Of a stretch of DNA of 64,000 nt, positions 54,943-64,000 are shown in pieces. The notes under the pieces are model-generated. The model did no database searches, had not been told where the DNA came from, and worked only from the letters and a program-made list of their open reading frames with translations. The stretch's first letter is position 1. Each line of letters opens with the position of its first letter. The position numbers were made by a program, and so were the translations under genes. The stretch is from Astropecten irregularis (taxonomy: Eukaryota; Echinodermata; Asteroidea; Paxillosida; Astropectinidae), in contig OZ020260.1 of the NCBI GenBank assembly GCA_963971285.1, forward strand, positions 5,304,798 through 5,368,797, given 5' to 3'.

Positions 54943-55182
54943 GGGCCTTTGATACAAAACCAGGCTTGAGGCTAGACTTGAGACTTAATTCGCTACCGCC
55001 ATCTGAGACCCGCAAAACCAAAATGAAGGGATTGAGCGGGTTGAGCCACAGGACGAAGTCGAAAAAAAGGCTCCAGCTTTGCCATGTATCTCAAGCCCTT
55101 CATTTCATTCTAAGGACACAAAATGGTGGTAGCGAAATATAAAGTCCCAAGCCTAGCCTCAAGCCTGGTTTTGCAAAGGCTC
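54943..55182. mobile_element. F foldback MITE, complete copy
   Basis: Ends 'gggcctttgatacaaaacca' 'ggcttgaggcta' and 'tagcctcaagcctggttttg' 'caaaggctc'; TAT on both sides (54940-54942 and 55183-55185). Interior 'cgctaccgccat' and 'tggtggtagcg' extend the stem. Confidence 0.75.
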
Positions 55183-55440
55183 TATGTTTGGACTGTCTCA
55201 TTTCGGAGGTTCCACAAATTACCTCCAAGTTGTATTCCTTTCAGTATTCAAATGATAGCATTTGCTTCCAAGTTCTTCCTTATTCATTCATTTTAGTCCA
55301 TTTTTCCTGTACTTGGCAGTGCTGGTCATTGGGCCCATTAAATAGTGAACATGCGATAGTAAGTGGCCTCAGTACACCGTGATATCCTTGCATAAATAAT
55401 AAGTATATCCTGTCTTTATTGTTTTATTCATTTCTGCCGT
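55183..55440. other. Non-coding spacer
   Basis: No feature found. Confidence 0.3.
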
Positions 55441-55683
55441 GCTAGCCATCACCGGCGCACCCAGGATTTTGTCTTGGGGGGGGGGGGCTCAAAGAAAAAT
55501 TTTCTCCCACAAAACATTTTGTGACTCCCCCCCCCCTTCCTCCTCTCCCTTTCCCTCTCCCCCCCCCCTTTTTTTTTTTTTTTTTTCGTTTTTTTTTTTT
55601 TTTTTTTTCCAGGGACCCTCTTGGGGGGGGGGGGGGCTCAAGCCCCCCGAGGCCCCCCCCCCTGGGTGCGCCACTGCTAGCCA
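55441..55683. mobile_element. hAT-like MITE with perfect 8-bp target duplication, second copy type
   Basis: GCTAGCCA at 55441-55448 and 55676-55683. Ends 'tcaccggcgcacccagg' and 'cctgggtgcgccact'. The interior is almost entirely C, T and G runs, which creates open low-complexity frames on both strands. Confidence 0.8.
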
Positions 55684-55737
55684 TTGTCCTTATACAGCTG
55701 TGGCCATAGAATTGTTTTCATTACAGTGATATTTTCA

Positions 55738-55830
55738 GGCGTGCAACTTTTCCTTGGATCAGCTGATTTCTTCTCTTTTTGTTTCACTTCACTCTTATAC
55801 CATTGATAAGTAAAAAACACTGACCCATGT
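55738..55830 (+). repeat. Conserved module of about 85 bp, copy 3
   Basis: 'aggcgtgcaacttttccttg' 'gatcagctgatttcttctc' to 'ccattgataagtaaaaaaca' 'ctgac'. Confidence 0.6.
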
Positions 55831-56235
55831 ATGGTCAAGATTGGAATTTCCTTATTTTGTTTATTAATGTTTATGTTTTGTTTTTTTTCTTTATACAAAG
55901 AAATCTAAAAAAAAAAAAAAAAAAAAACCTCTCACAAATACATGTACAACACAAGGAAGAGGGTATGCATAGTAACAATAATCATACTTTTAAGAAGGAG
56001 CCTAGAAATGTGCTTGGGTTATATAAATAACCAAGGATGTGTACTTAAGGGAGACTTTCCCATAGGGTCGTGCACAAACTTTACTTACCTATTTCTAAAC
56101 ATCCTCCAAACCAATAAACTTGTAATGGACATATGTTCATATTGAGAACATTCTCTGTCTTCTAATATGTCTTTAGAAGGTAACTGGTACCTTAGGGAGA
56201 CGTCGAAAAGTCTCTCTAACTCCTGTTGTCTCCCT
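55831..56235. other. Non-coding stretch, nothing recognised
   Basis: Poly-A run at 55908-55926. No feature otherwise. Confidence 0.3.
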
Positions 56236-56397
56236 AATAGCACTCCACACTAATGACGTCACAAAATCCCCGGATGTCAGACAAACGTTGACTCACCCAC
56301 GTATAGTGTACATGCACGCGCACACCCACGCACGTGCATTGTTGCAATGTTTGTCTGAGGTCCGATGCTATTTTTAGCGCAAGTGCGGAGTGCTATT
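56236..56397 (+). mobile_element. CRE-type MITE, copy 3
   Basis: 'aatagcactccacactaatg' with TGACGTCA at 56254-56261, then 'aaaatccccggatgtcagac', ending 'agtgcggagtgctatt'. Confidence 0.75.
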
Positions 56398-56929
56398 ATA
56401 GATGCTAATGTGTCTCCCTAATACCCCATTTGTAATTATACTGTGACTATAAAACATGAAGCAGCGGACTAGGGCTGGCCTAACAAAAAATGATGGGATT
56501 GTGTCCAAGTTCCGTGCCTGTATTTTAAGTCAAGAATTGTTTAATTTGGAAAGGAAAAGGCTTGACTTTATTGTCCTTCAGTGCACGGATGGAAAGTAAG
56601 CATACATTGTATGATAGAGCTAGAAGTAACTACCCAAAGGAATTTCCAAGTCTTGTGTTTTTTGTCTCTCCCTTTTTGACAGCTGAAGTGAATTATAATC
56701 CCTTTAAAAGGTTTGGCTTCAAAGCGAAGGCTAGCTGTTTGGCCCCGGTTCAAATCTGACCTTTTATTATTGTTATCAGTCCAGAGTGACCGGTACTATA
56801 TAGATGAATCGAGCCAGAATAATCCAGCCAAGGGTTTCCGTGACTGGACAGTCATTGCAATATTGATACCCGAGGTACACAAATGTAAACAAATAGCAAA
56901 ATTTGTATCCTTGTGGAGACATGGCTTAA
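56398..56929. other. Non-coding stretch, nothing recognised
   Basis: No feature found. Confidence 0.3.
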
Positions 56930-57204
56930 TTTGTTCTTGTGTACTATTGAACACTCTCCGAAGAGCTGAATTGAAATCGCTCCCATTTGAACCAGAATCA
57001 CTTTCCTGGGTTGAAATTTCTAGCGAACATTGTAAAATACGTCTCTCTTTCATTTCATTTCATTTCATTGTATTTGATACTTTCTCAGAGGACAATAGTA
57101 TTTTGTCAATTAGCTATTAATAATGATAGACAGAGGTATAGAAAAAGTGGCAGGGTCTCCAGAAATCAAGCTTGTCGTGTAGAGACCCTTGTTATTAAGT
57201 TGCA

Positions 57205-57590
57205 ATACGGGCATTTCACAATTTAGAGGGCAGCAGGGAGAGGCCGATTTACAGGGTGCATGATGGGAAATTATCGACATAGGAGATTTTTCCCCTATAC
57301 ATGTACGTTTAACGTTATTGCTAATTCTTGGGTCGTTTTGTGCGTTTATTTCACGTGTTATCACAATGGTTTATGTTTGCGTATCTTTCGGATGCACAGC
57401 ACACACATCCAAACTGGAAAACATTGAGAAATACCTATGGATGAAAGATATACGGTGGGTTAAATGGCGAAGACGATTGAATGTATAAGGGAAAAATCTC
57501 CAATGTCGACAATTTCCCATCATGCACCGCGTAAATCGGCCTCTCCCTGCTGCCCTCTTGGTGGCGCTCTAAATTGTGAAACGCCCGTAT
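57205..57590. mobile_element. Foldback element with about 95-bp arms
   Basis: The left arm ('atacgggcatttcacaattt' ... 'gcagcagggagaggccgatt' ... 'ggagatttttccccta') is inverted at 57484-57590 ('agggaaaaatctccaatgtc' ... 'aatcggcctctccctgctgc' ... 'aaattgtgaaacgcccgtat'). An 11-bp segment (GTGGCGCTC-type) is missing from the left arm. The loop carries a small open frame (57366-57488). Confidence 0.75.
57366..57488 (+). pseudogene. 40-residue frame, possible THAP-like zinc-finger remnant
   Basis: The peptide starts MVYVCVSFGCTAHTSK and ends KDIRWVKWRRRLNV. THAP domains, used by P, Kolobok and some other transposases, begin with a C-x(2-4)-C pair and have a conserved Trp ahead of a basic stretch; both are suggested here. 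It lacks the following Cys-x2-His pair and the AVPTIF-like end, so it could only be a fragment. It lies between the arms of a foldback element, as expected for a deletion derivative of a DNA transposon. The short length makes chance resemblance quite possible. Confidence 0.25.
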
Positions 57591-57895
57591 TAATTACTTA
57601 CTTAATTACACTAACAATAAATATGAAAAATTATTACAAGGGATAGGACAGACAGGACTAACCACACACGGTTCAGTTGTAAAGGAGTAATGAATTCATT
57701 AAGTAAATACCAGAGAAGAAAGTCTGTCTTTGCGACAGATATTAAATTCTCCTTGTTGAGTTAATTCCAAATATCAGTTTCGCAAAAACCTTGTAGAGAT
57801 TCGACCTATACACCTTTAGAATTTCCCTGTGGAAACATATTCAACCTATTGTGCTCAGTCGCTCTCCACAAGGCACCAGATATGCATTCATGTGC

Positions 57896-58988
57896 GTTTA
57901 TACGTCACGTACACAAATAATGCAAATTGAAATTTAGACAGTTTTTAAATTAAGATTGGATTGGAGATCACTGAATGCATGCAGTTTGGCATTTTTCATT
58001 TTATTTTCTATTTTTTCAGAAATTAACTCATCCAGTCTGATATTTTAGCATAAGCCATTGACCAAAGGTCATTGATAGTCTCTGATCATTTCTGTTCCTC
58101 TGCTTTATAATTTAAGACCCTGTGGGCTCAAAATTTTGCCTGAGCACGACGAGTGCAGGAATGACGTGCTTGATATACGTTCTTGCATTATAAGTGGCCC
58201 GTGTCGGAGGTCATTAGTCTACCTGAGTTACAAGAGGTGACAGAATGTTAAACGTACTCGTGTGCACTTATCAGCCTACGCACGTTATTCCCCAACTCGA
58301 CCTGTGAAATCCCATTTAGCCGTGCAAATTTATGATGGTGATAGTAATACTAATAATCATATGCTAGGCCATTACTGTCTTATTACCGTCAACGGAGTGA
58401 GTGCGCGCATCGCAATTGCCGCCGCCGAAAGTGGGAAAGAAATATCCACACGCACATGCTTTGATACACCGGCGCATGCATATAATTAGCCGTGTGGCCA
58501 AATGGACGGGTCGGTTTTGGACGCATTGCGATGATGCTTGATTTGTTGGTAAAAGCGTTTCATTTGGAAGTGATGGCGGACTTGGCCTCCCAAATGAGCA
58601 AACAAGTGAAATGTTGACATGACAGCATCACTCAAATCATGGAATATTTTTTCGTTGGCGATCTTAAAACCAGAAATTATACGTCATTCAGTTTGGCAAT
58701 TTAGCTTTTCAACCCAATATGCCCCTCAGCACACTCACAACTCAACCAACGACCGGACAAATCAAATACGACAAAATGTTTGATCACACAGACGACACAA
58801 TCATCAATCATCCAAATTATTTGTGTCTTTTTAAATCCCCTCATCAATTATTTTCTCAAGGAATTAATCAAAATTATACTAAATCGCAATTAAATAGATT
58901 CTTGCGACTGGCAGAATTAAATTGCATGCTTAGAGTCTGGCCATTTTTATATGACATGTGCATTTTAATTAATTTTTTTTATTTGTGT
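57896..58988. other. Non-coding stretch, nothing recognised
   Basis: No feature found; short frames without domains. Confidence 0.3.
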
Positions 58989-59354
58989 TTAAAGGTAATA
59001 TCATACTTTGATTTTTATCAAAGAAATACAGATTCATGGGCAAAAATATCAAGATAGACACAGTAACTGTCAACTGTGAAAATGTCAGTCCTATACGGTG
59101 CCCACTTTTTGAGAAAACAGTGAAAAACGGCCACAGTATTTCTTAAGTCTTTTCTCTTTTATTCTTGATCTTTTAAAAGATCAAAAAGATTTCCGGTCAT
59201 TGTTTGACTAATTTCTGGATAAATACACCATTTCAGGCGGAAACAATTTTAACAGTATGTTTCTACCATCACCATCTTCATATCCTGTGAGTTATACCTA
59301 AATCTGTGAACATTTCTGTTTTGGTTTCTTACCAAAGTATGATACTACCTTTAA
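58989..59354 (+). mobile_element. T2-like MITE, subfamily a, complete
   Basis: TTAA at 58989-58992 and 59351-59354 flanks a 358-bp element, 'aggtaatatcatactttgat' to 'accaaagtatgatactacct'. The central palindrome 'gatcttttaaaagatc' is intact. Confidence 0.85.
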
Positions 59355-61389
59355 TCATTTTTTGTAATTTGTGTTTAAATATGTTCCATGCTTTAGCCGC
59401 CCTGTATTTATTAATGTATTTTGTCTTGGTACAGCAATAAAACTCCTGTGCGTGCACCACCATAGGCAAAACAGCAGGAGATGCTAAAGACAGTGCTATA
59501 ATTTGACGTCCTTATGCACGGATGCCCTAAAGTGCCAAAAAGAAAATGGGTGAAAAAAAAAACAGACGCTAAAGCAAAGAGTAAGTTTGTGACTGGAGTA
59601 ATATCCCACCCCGCCTTCCAATATCATACCCTAGCCCGTGAGAAAACATCGGACAGTATGATTTCAATGGCTTCGGGGACTGAAAATCCTCAATAAACGA
59701 ACCAAGTCAAAAAAGAAATGGGCGGCCGGTAAAAAAAAATTGCGGGAAAAAAAAAAAATTGTGGAGGATCTTTGGAGTGTGATCGGCCTTGTGAAAATGC
59801 GGTTGGCTGTAACTAGAGCAAAATGGGAGATTAAATCGCAGATAAAAAACATTGCCCTTTTTTTTTTTTTTTTTTTCTTCTTGGTTGTTCTTCTTGGTCC
59901 GTATCTGATTTAATTAAGAAGGAGAGCCATTGGCTTGTCCTGCAACCGTTGGAGATACGTACAGTGTTGGACAGGATGCCGGAGCACCCCCCTACGTGCT
60001 AAAAGAATATGCCTTTAGTGTCACACGTCACACAGCACTGGATCAGTCCATTAATCCTCCAGGGGGGGATGAGGACTAAAATAATCATTGATGTGGTTCT
60101 TTTTTTTTTCTTTTTTTCTCGTCTTCTTTTTCATTTTGTGGAAGTGTGAAGAAAAAAAAAGAAGAGGAAGAAAATAGTGGGGAAAAAAAGGTTGAGGGAG
60201 GGAAGGCTGATTACCTAGGCCTACGCCCACGCAGCGCCATGACCAGAAGCTATTAGGCATTATTAACCCGATTCACCAAAAAATAATGCCAGTCCCGTAT
60301 TCCCCGGCGCTGAGTTAGAGAGGATGTTTAGTAAGCACACAAGGAGCATCGGATCGGCACACACTCTCCACTGGTAAACCAGCCGTGCACAACATAACAC
60401 ACCGGCACAGACCAAGCCAGTTATACATACATAGAGTGTGATATATATATATATTATATATATATGTGCCAATAATACTTAAAGTGGGGGTCGGGATATG
60501 ATTGCCGGTATACAATTACCAACAGGAATAGGATTGGTTTAGTTGACCCGGTGCTGCTGCCGTCGTCTTCGTTTTGTTTGATCTTCATCTTTTTCGGGGG
60601 TTTGTTTCTCGGGAGTCTGTCGGAATCGTAACCGGCTTGATGACTTCACGGTGAACTGAGGGGACGGTCAAGGCATCTCGGACGTACCCTACCGACTCTT
60701 CACAGACACTCCTTCCAAGAAAAAAAAATTGTGCCATAAAACGAGAGTTGAACGGGCTGATCTTTATTGTCACAATCAATCTTTCTCCGCGCTGGATGGG
60801 GTCGTGATTAGAGGCGAAGCACCTCAAGGAACTCGTTGATTTTTTTCTTCTCTTCTGCCTCCCTACTTTGAGTCGGCTGCGTGTGTACGACGATTGTACA
60901 AAGGCCTCCGCACTGCCACAGACGAAGAGAGTGCAGTGAGAGAGTACGCCACCCACCTTTCCCTAGAGCTGCCATCGTTCCCCTGATCAATTGCCCACAC
61001 TGCTAAGAGAGTCGTCGACTCGCGATCAACGCTTTGCCCGTCCGAGGATATAGACACTTGTTTATGGAAAGGTAAGTGATCAAACCAACCCGCCCGCATT
61101 TGCTTATCTCCATCAGCCCATGAACCCCGCTGCTAAATGCTAGACACGCAACGTCAATATTTAAACAGCATGATTTCTATGGGCGCTTTTAAGAAAGTAT
61201 CCATTGCATGATTGGAGTCGATAGACAAACATTTATGGGGAGAGCCGCCCAAAAAAAAAAACCCTTTCTGGTACGCTGCCTTTGTAAATACACAGCCTAT
61301 GGCCAAGCAGCATTGCCTAATGGACCGTCATTATCCTTTTTATCTCTTCTAAAAATTATGGACTCTGGTACCTATTTAGTGTAATACAT
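59355..61389. other. Non-coding or weakly supported 5'-exon region
   Basis: 59.36-60.5 kb is AT-rich with poly-A and poly-T runs and an (AT)n at about 60440-60466. 60.5-61.07 kb is CpG-richer and ends at a consensus donor ('ttatggaaag' then GTAAGT at 61072), so it may hold a 5' exon on the plus strand. No long coding frame goes with it. Confidence 0.25.
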
Positions 61390-62010
61390 ACAGTTGGAGA
61401 CGTAGAAAAAACAAAATCACAATACGGTACAGTCATATTTGTGTATTCCTTCTTATTGGTGACGAATAAGATCACCATAATGCACATCTATACAGTAAAG
61501 AGACTTCAAAAGGTTGCCGTACTTCCTGCAAAAGCAAAATCGAGTCGTGTCCTGATCACTTTTAGACAGTTGATGACGTAGGGAAAATAAAATCACAGAA
61601 GTCATAATTGTGTATTCCTGGTCATTAGTGAGGAATAAGATCACCATAATGCACATCTATACAGTAAAGAGACTTCAAAAGGTTGCCGTACTTCCTGCAA
61701 GAGCAAAATCGAGTCATGTCCTGATTACCTTTGGACAGTTGGAGACGTAGGGAAAATAAAATCACAGAAGTCATAATTGTGTATTCCTGGTCATTAGTGA
61801 CGAATATTAAGATCACCGTAATACACATCTACAGTAAAAAGACATTACAAAGTTGCTGTACTTCCTGCAAGAGCAACATTGAGTCGTGTCCTGATTACCT
61901 TTAGACAGTTGATGACGTAGGGAAAATAAAATCACAGAAGTCATAATTGTGTATTCCTGGTCATTAGTGACGAACAAGATCACTGTGATACACTTCTCAA
62001 GCAAAGAGCG
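61390..62010. repeat. Tandem array, about 169-bp unit, roughly four copies
   Basis: 'gtattcc' anchors lie at 61443, 61612, 61781 and 61951 (spacing 169, 169, 170). The unit contains 'gggaaaataaaatcacagaa', 'aagatcaccataatgcacat' and 'gttgccgtacttcctgcaa'. The last unit is partial. Minus-strand frames across it are open because of the repeat. Confidence 0.9.
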
Positions 62011-62035
62011 TGTGCATTTTAGGAGATAAGGGGCA

Positions 62036-62258
62036 TTTTATACGAAACTCAGGCTCAGGCTCACTCAGGCTCCGGCTCTGTCATCCATGTGCTGAAAATA
62101 TAAGTTGTGGTATATTACATTGAAGCTGAAGCTCTGTTTTTCTTTTCAAACCGGAGAATCTACTTCAGACCCACAGCCAAATAGCCTCTATTTTGGTACC
62201 CGTTATTTCAGCCTGGATTCACGGAATGGAGCCCGAGCCTCCATTTTGTAAACGCCCA
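62036..62258. mobile_element. M family MITE, copy 3
   Basis: 'acgaaactcaggctcaggct' to 'gagcctccattttgtaaacg' 'ccc'. Interior shared with 43555-43778. Confidence 0.7.
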
Positions 62259-62968
62259 TAGTTGTCGTACTTCCAGCAGAAGCAACTTGAGTCGAACAAC
62301 CTTGTAATAAATCACCCAAGTGCGACATTTCGTTGTTTTTTCATAATTAAGCAATCTGACAATTTTTAGAGATAATGATTTCATCATCAAAAAAAAAGCA
62401 CGAAAAAGAAAAATCAAAATTGGCAATTCCAGGGTAACGTATTGAAGAGACCTGTTAAGTGACTTTGACCTATTCCTTGATCAATTATTCTTGAAAGACT
62501 CCAATTTGAAAAATAATGTTTTATTGGAATTAGCAAGTTCCGATATCCCATTGATTATGATTCCTTGAAATATGCAAAAAAGAGATAGCTTACGTTGCAA
62601 AAATTTCCCCAAAGCATGGAAATGCCCAAATCCATCTTCACTAGAATGCTTGTTGTTCGCCGTAAGGCAAAACAAAATTCTCTTTCCAGTTATTTCGGCG
62701 TATCCTTCGCTGTGGCAGGTGCATATTACGTACGCTTTTCAAATTGTCCGCGGGGCGAATTTGCTGCATGCGGCAAAAGCCATTTAAAAAAGATACCCCA
62801 ACAATCACGATAATCTATCATATTTTATGAATATTTAAACTGTTTCACCAGGTACCCTATTTGCAAAAGATCAAAAGATTTATACTCATGTGAATATGAA
62901 TAATTGAATAATGGAATTCAGAAATTGAAATTTTTTTAATGTGCTCGTAGATCAGTGATATTATAATT
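62259..62968. other. Non-coding stretch, nothing recognised
   Basis: No feature found. Confidence 0.3.
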
Positions 62969-63340
62969 GTAGCCTTCGATAAAGATTCTGGGGCCAATTT
63001 CATTAAACTGTTAAGCACACAAATTTGCTAAGCATGATATTTCTGTCAAAACAGGGTTAACAACCAAATGTCCATGTGTTGTGTATCACTTGCGATTGTT
63101 CTTTGGCTGTTGTTCGCCGACCATGAATATGAAATGGAATTTTCAATGGTGGTTTGTTTTATTGGGCGAGACATTTTTGTGCTAAGCAACTTTTTCGCTG
63201 AACAGTTTTATGAAATTGGCCCCTGGTAGGGTTGAAATGTATCAGGCCCTCCTAACTCCAAGCACTTTCGAAATTTCAGGTCATTATTTTGGCTGATGAG
63301 CAGTTTGCATCAGTTTATTACTTGTATTGATATTAATATA
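62969..63340 (+). repeat. Family X copy interrupted by an H1 element
   Basis: 'tagccttcgataaagattct' then the H1 insertion, resuming 'ggtagggttgaaatgtatca' 'ggccctcctaactcc' and 'ttattttggctgatgagcag'. The insertion falls inside the CCTGCTAGG loop of the stem. Confidence 0.75.
62991..63232 (-). mobile_element. H1 hairpin MITE, complete
   Basis: 242 bp, 'gggccaatttcattaaactg' to 'gttttatgaaattggccc', flanked by CTG (62988-62990 and 63233-63235). Contains the uninterrupted sequence 'tcacttgcgattgttctttg', the empty-site paralogue for the nested element at 11229. Confidence 0.85.
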
Positions 63341-64000
63341 ATCCTTTGATGTATGTGGCACCCTCCCCTCCCCTCTACCCCCCCTCCCCCTTCCGCTCCC
63401 CGCCCCCCTCACCCTACCTACACCCGTAGAGACATTTAGATGATCACTATTAAGGCCTGAAACAGTCGGGACTTGATCGAATGGATAAGTATCGCATACT
63501 TCCCCTGCTATGGGTCTCCTCACGACAAACATTAAAAAAAAAAAACGAAGAAGAAGAAAAAAAAAAAAAAAAACTAAATAAATTAATTAATTGGAAGTAA
63601 TCTTTGGAAAGGTCAGATAGTGCTGTATCTATTACTGTCCCAGTACACAGACACACCACACCACGGCACATACCCACACACACACATAGACAAACACCCC
63701 TACCGATTTGTGCCTGGCTCTCAATATTAAACCAGGCCACACAATGTGTATAGCATTCATTGATCTAGGTGCAGCAGAAAATGTCAAATTGATTATTCAA
63801 AGAGGGGAGGGGGGTAGAGAGAGGGGGAATATTTTTGAATAACCAGCCAAGGAGCTACTCTACACCTATAGCTCCCCCATTTTCTTTGGTTATTTCGCTG
63901 GAATGCACGCAGCTAGAGTGTAAGGTGTTTGTGTGAGTCATTCTTCTTTGGTGCGTTTTTTATTAGTGCTCCAAGAGGAATTTGTCCGTGGTGCGACTGA
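63341..64000. other. Low-complexity non-coding end of window
   Basis: C/T-rich tract 63361-63412, poly-A with GAAGAAG at 63534-63575, CA-rich 63645-63690. No gene. Confidence 0.4.

Larger units (their letters stand above)
56930..57895. repeat. Old interspersed repeat Z, copy 2, interrupted
   Basis: 56945-57040 matches 36985-37075. 57765-57895 matches 37133-37148 plus 37409-37515. The middle holds a foldback element (57205-57590), so each Z copy carries a different insertion. Confidence 0.6.

Noticed and set aside
55442-55729. Pro/Phe-rich and Gly/Lys-rich frames
   Set aside because: They translate the C, T and G homopolymers of a hAT-like MITE.
61453-62004. Three similar minus-strand frames of 63-67 codons
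   Set aside because: They are the same reading frame of the 169-bp tandem unit, not a gene family.

Overview
This window looks like intergenic and intronic DNA of a metazoan nuclear genome. It is AT-rich, intron-bearing and crowded with short interspersed repeats. A marine invertebrate deuterostome (echinoderm, hemichordate or similar) is my best guess. That guess rests on the repeat mix: tRNA-derived SINEs, one with a deeply conserved central domain; TTAA-flanked T2/Kolobok-like miniature elements; Harbinger-like hairpins; and hammerhead-like cores of the kind known from Penelope-like retroelements. No bacterial, organellar or viral gene is recognisable. No ORF looks like a transposase or reverse transcriptase.

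Only one stretch reads convincingly as a gene: an internal or first coding exon at 33055-33903 (+). It has a strong splice acceptor and donor, much higher GC than its surroundings, and a disordered, charged, serine-rich protein with a basic C-terminal segment. I do not recognise the family. Intron-like, repeat-poor DNA lies on both sides (about 32.0-33.05 kb and 33.9-36.9 kb). Possible 5' exons ending at 18877 and 61071 are weak candidates based on GTAAGT donors in CpG-richer sequence.

Nearly everything else is mobile-element debris that can be sorted by comparing copies inside the window. The main families are: T2-like elements with TTAA target sites in three subfamilies (a, b, c); hairpin elements starting GGGCC(A/G)ATTTC and flanked by CAG or CTG, with at least five unrelated stems (H1-H5); a related-looking foldback with 3-bp TAT/ATA flanks (F); elements ending AATAGCGCTCCGCACT that carry a TGACGTCA site; Tc1/mariner-pogo-like elements ending TACAGTGGAACGCCAC; hAT-like elements, two with perfect 8-bp target duplications; an M family with GGCTCA hexamer expansions at its ends; K foldbacks with GCATGC-rich loops; three tRNA-derived SINE families; and two families carrying a hammerhead-like stem followed by GAAAC.

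Several insertions are nested and can be dated relative to one another because an uninterrupted paralogue is present in the same window. Tandem arrays occur at 5838-6223 (unit made by fusing two MITE ends), 17860-18135 (about 69 bp), 22917-23455 (about 12 bp with a longer super-period) and 61390-62010 (about 169 bp). The most interesting items are the 120-bp hammerhead-core element with a 10-bp target duplication at 26133-26272, the hairpin superfamily that shares termini but not stems, and the composite satellite.
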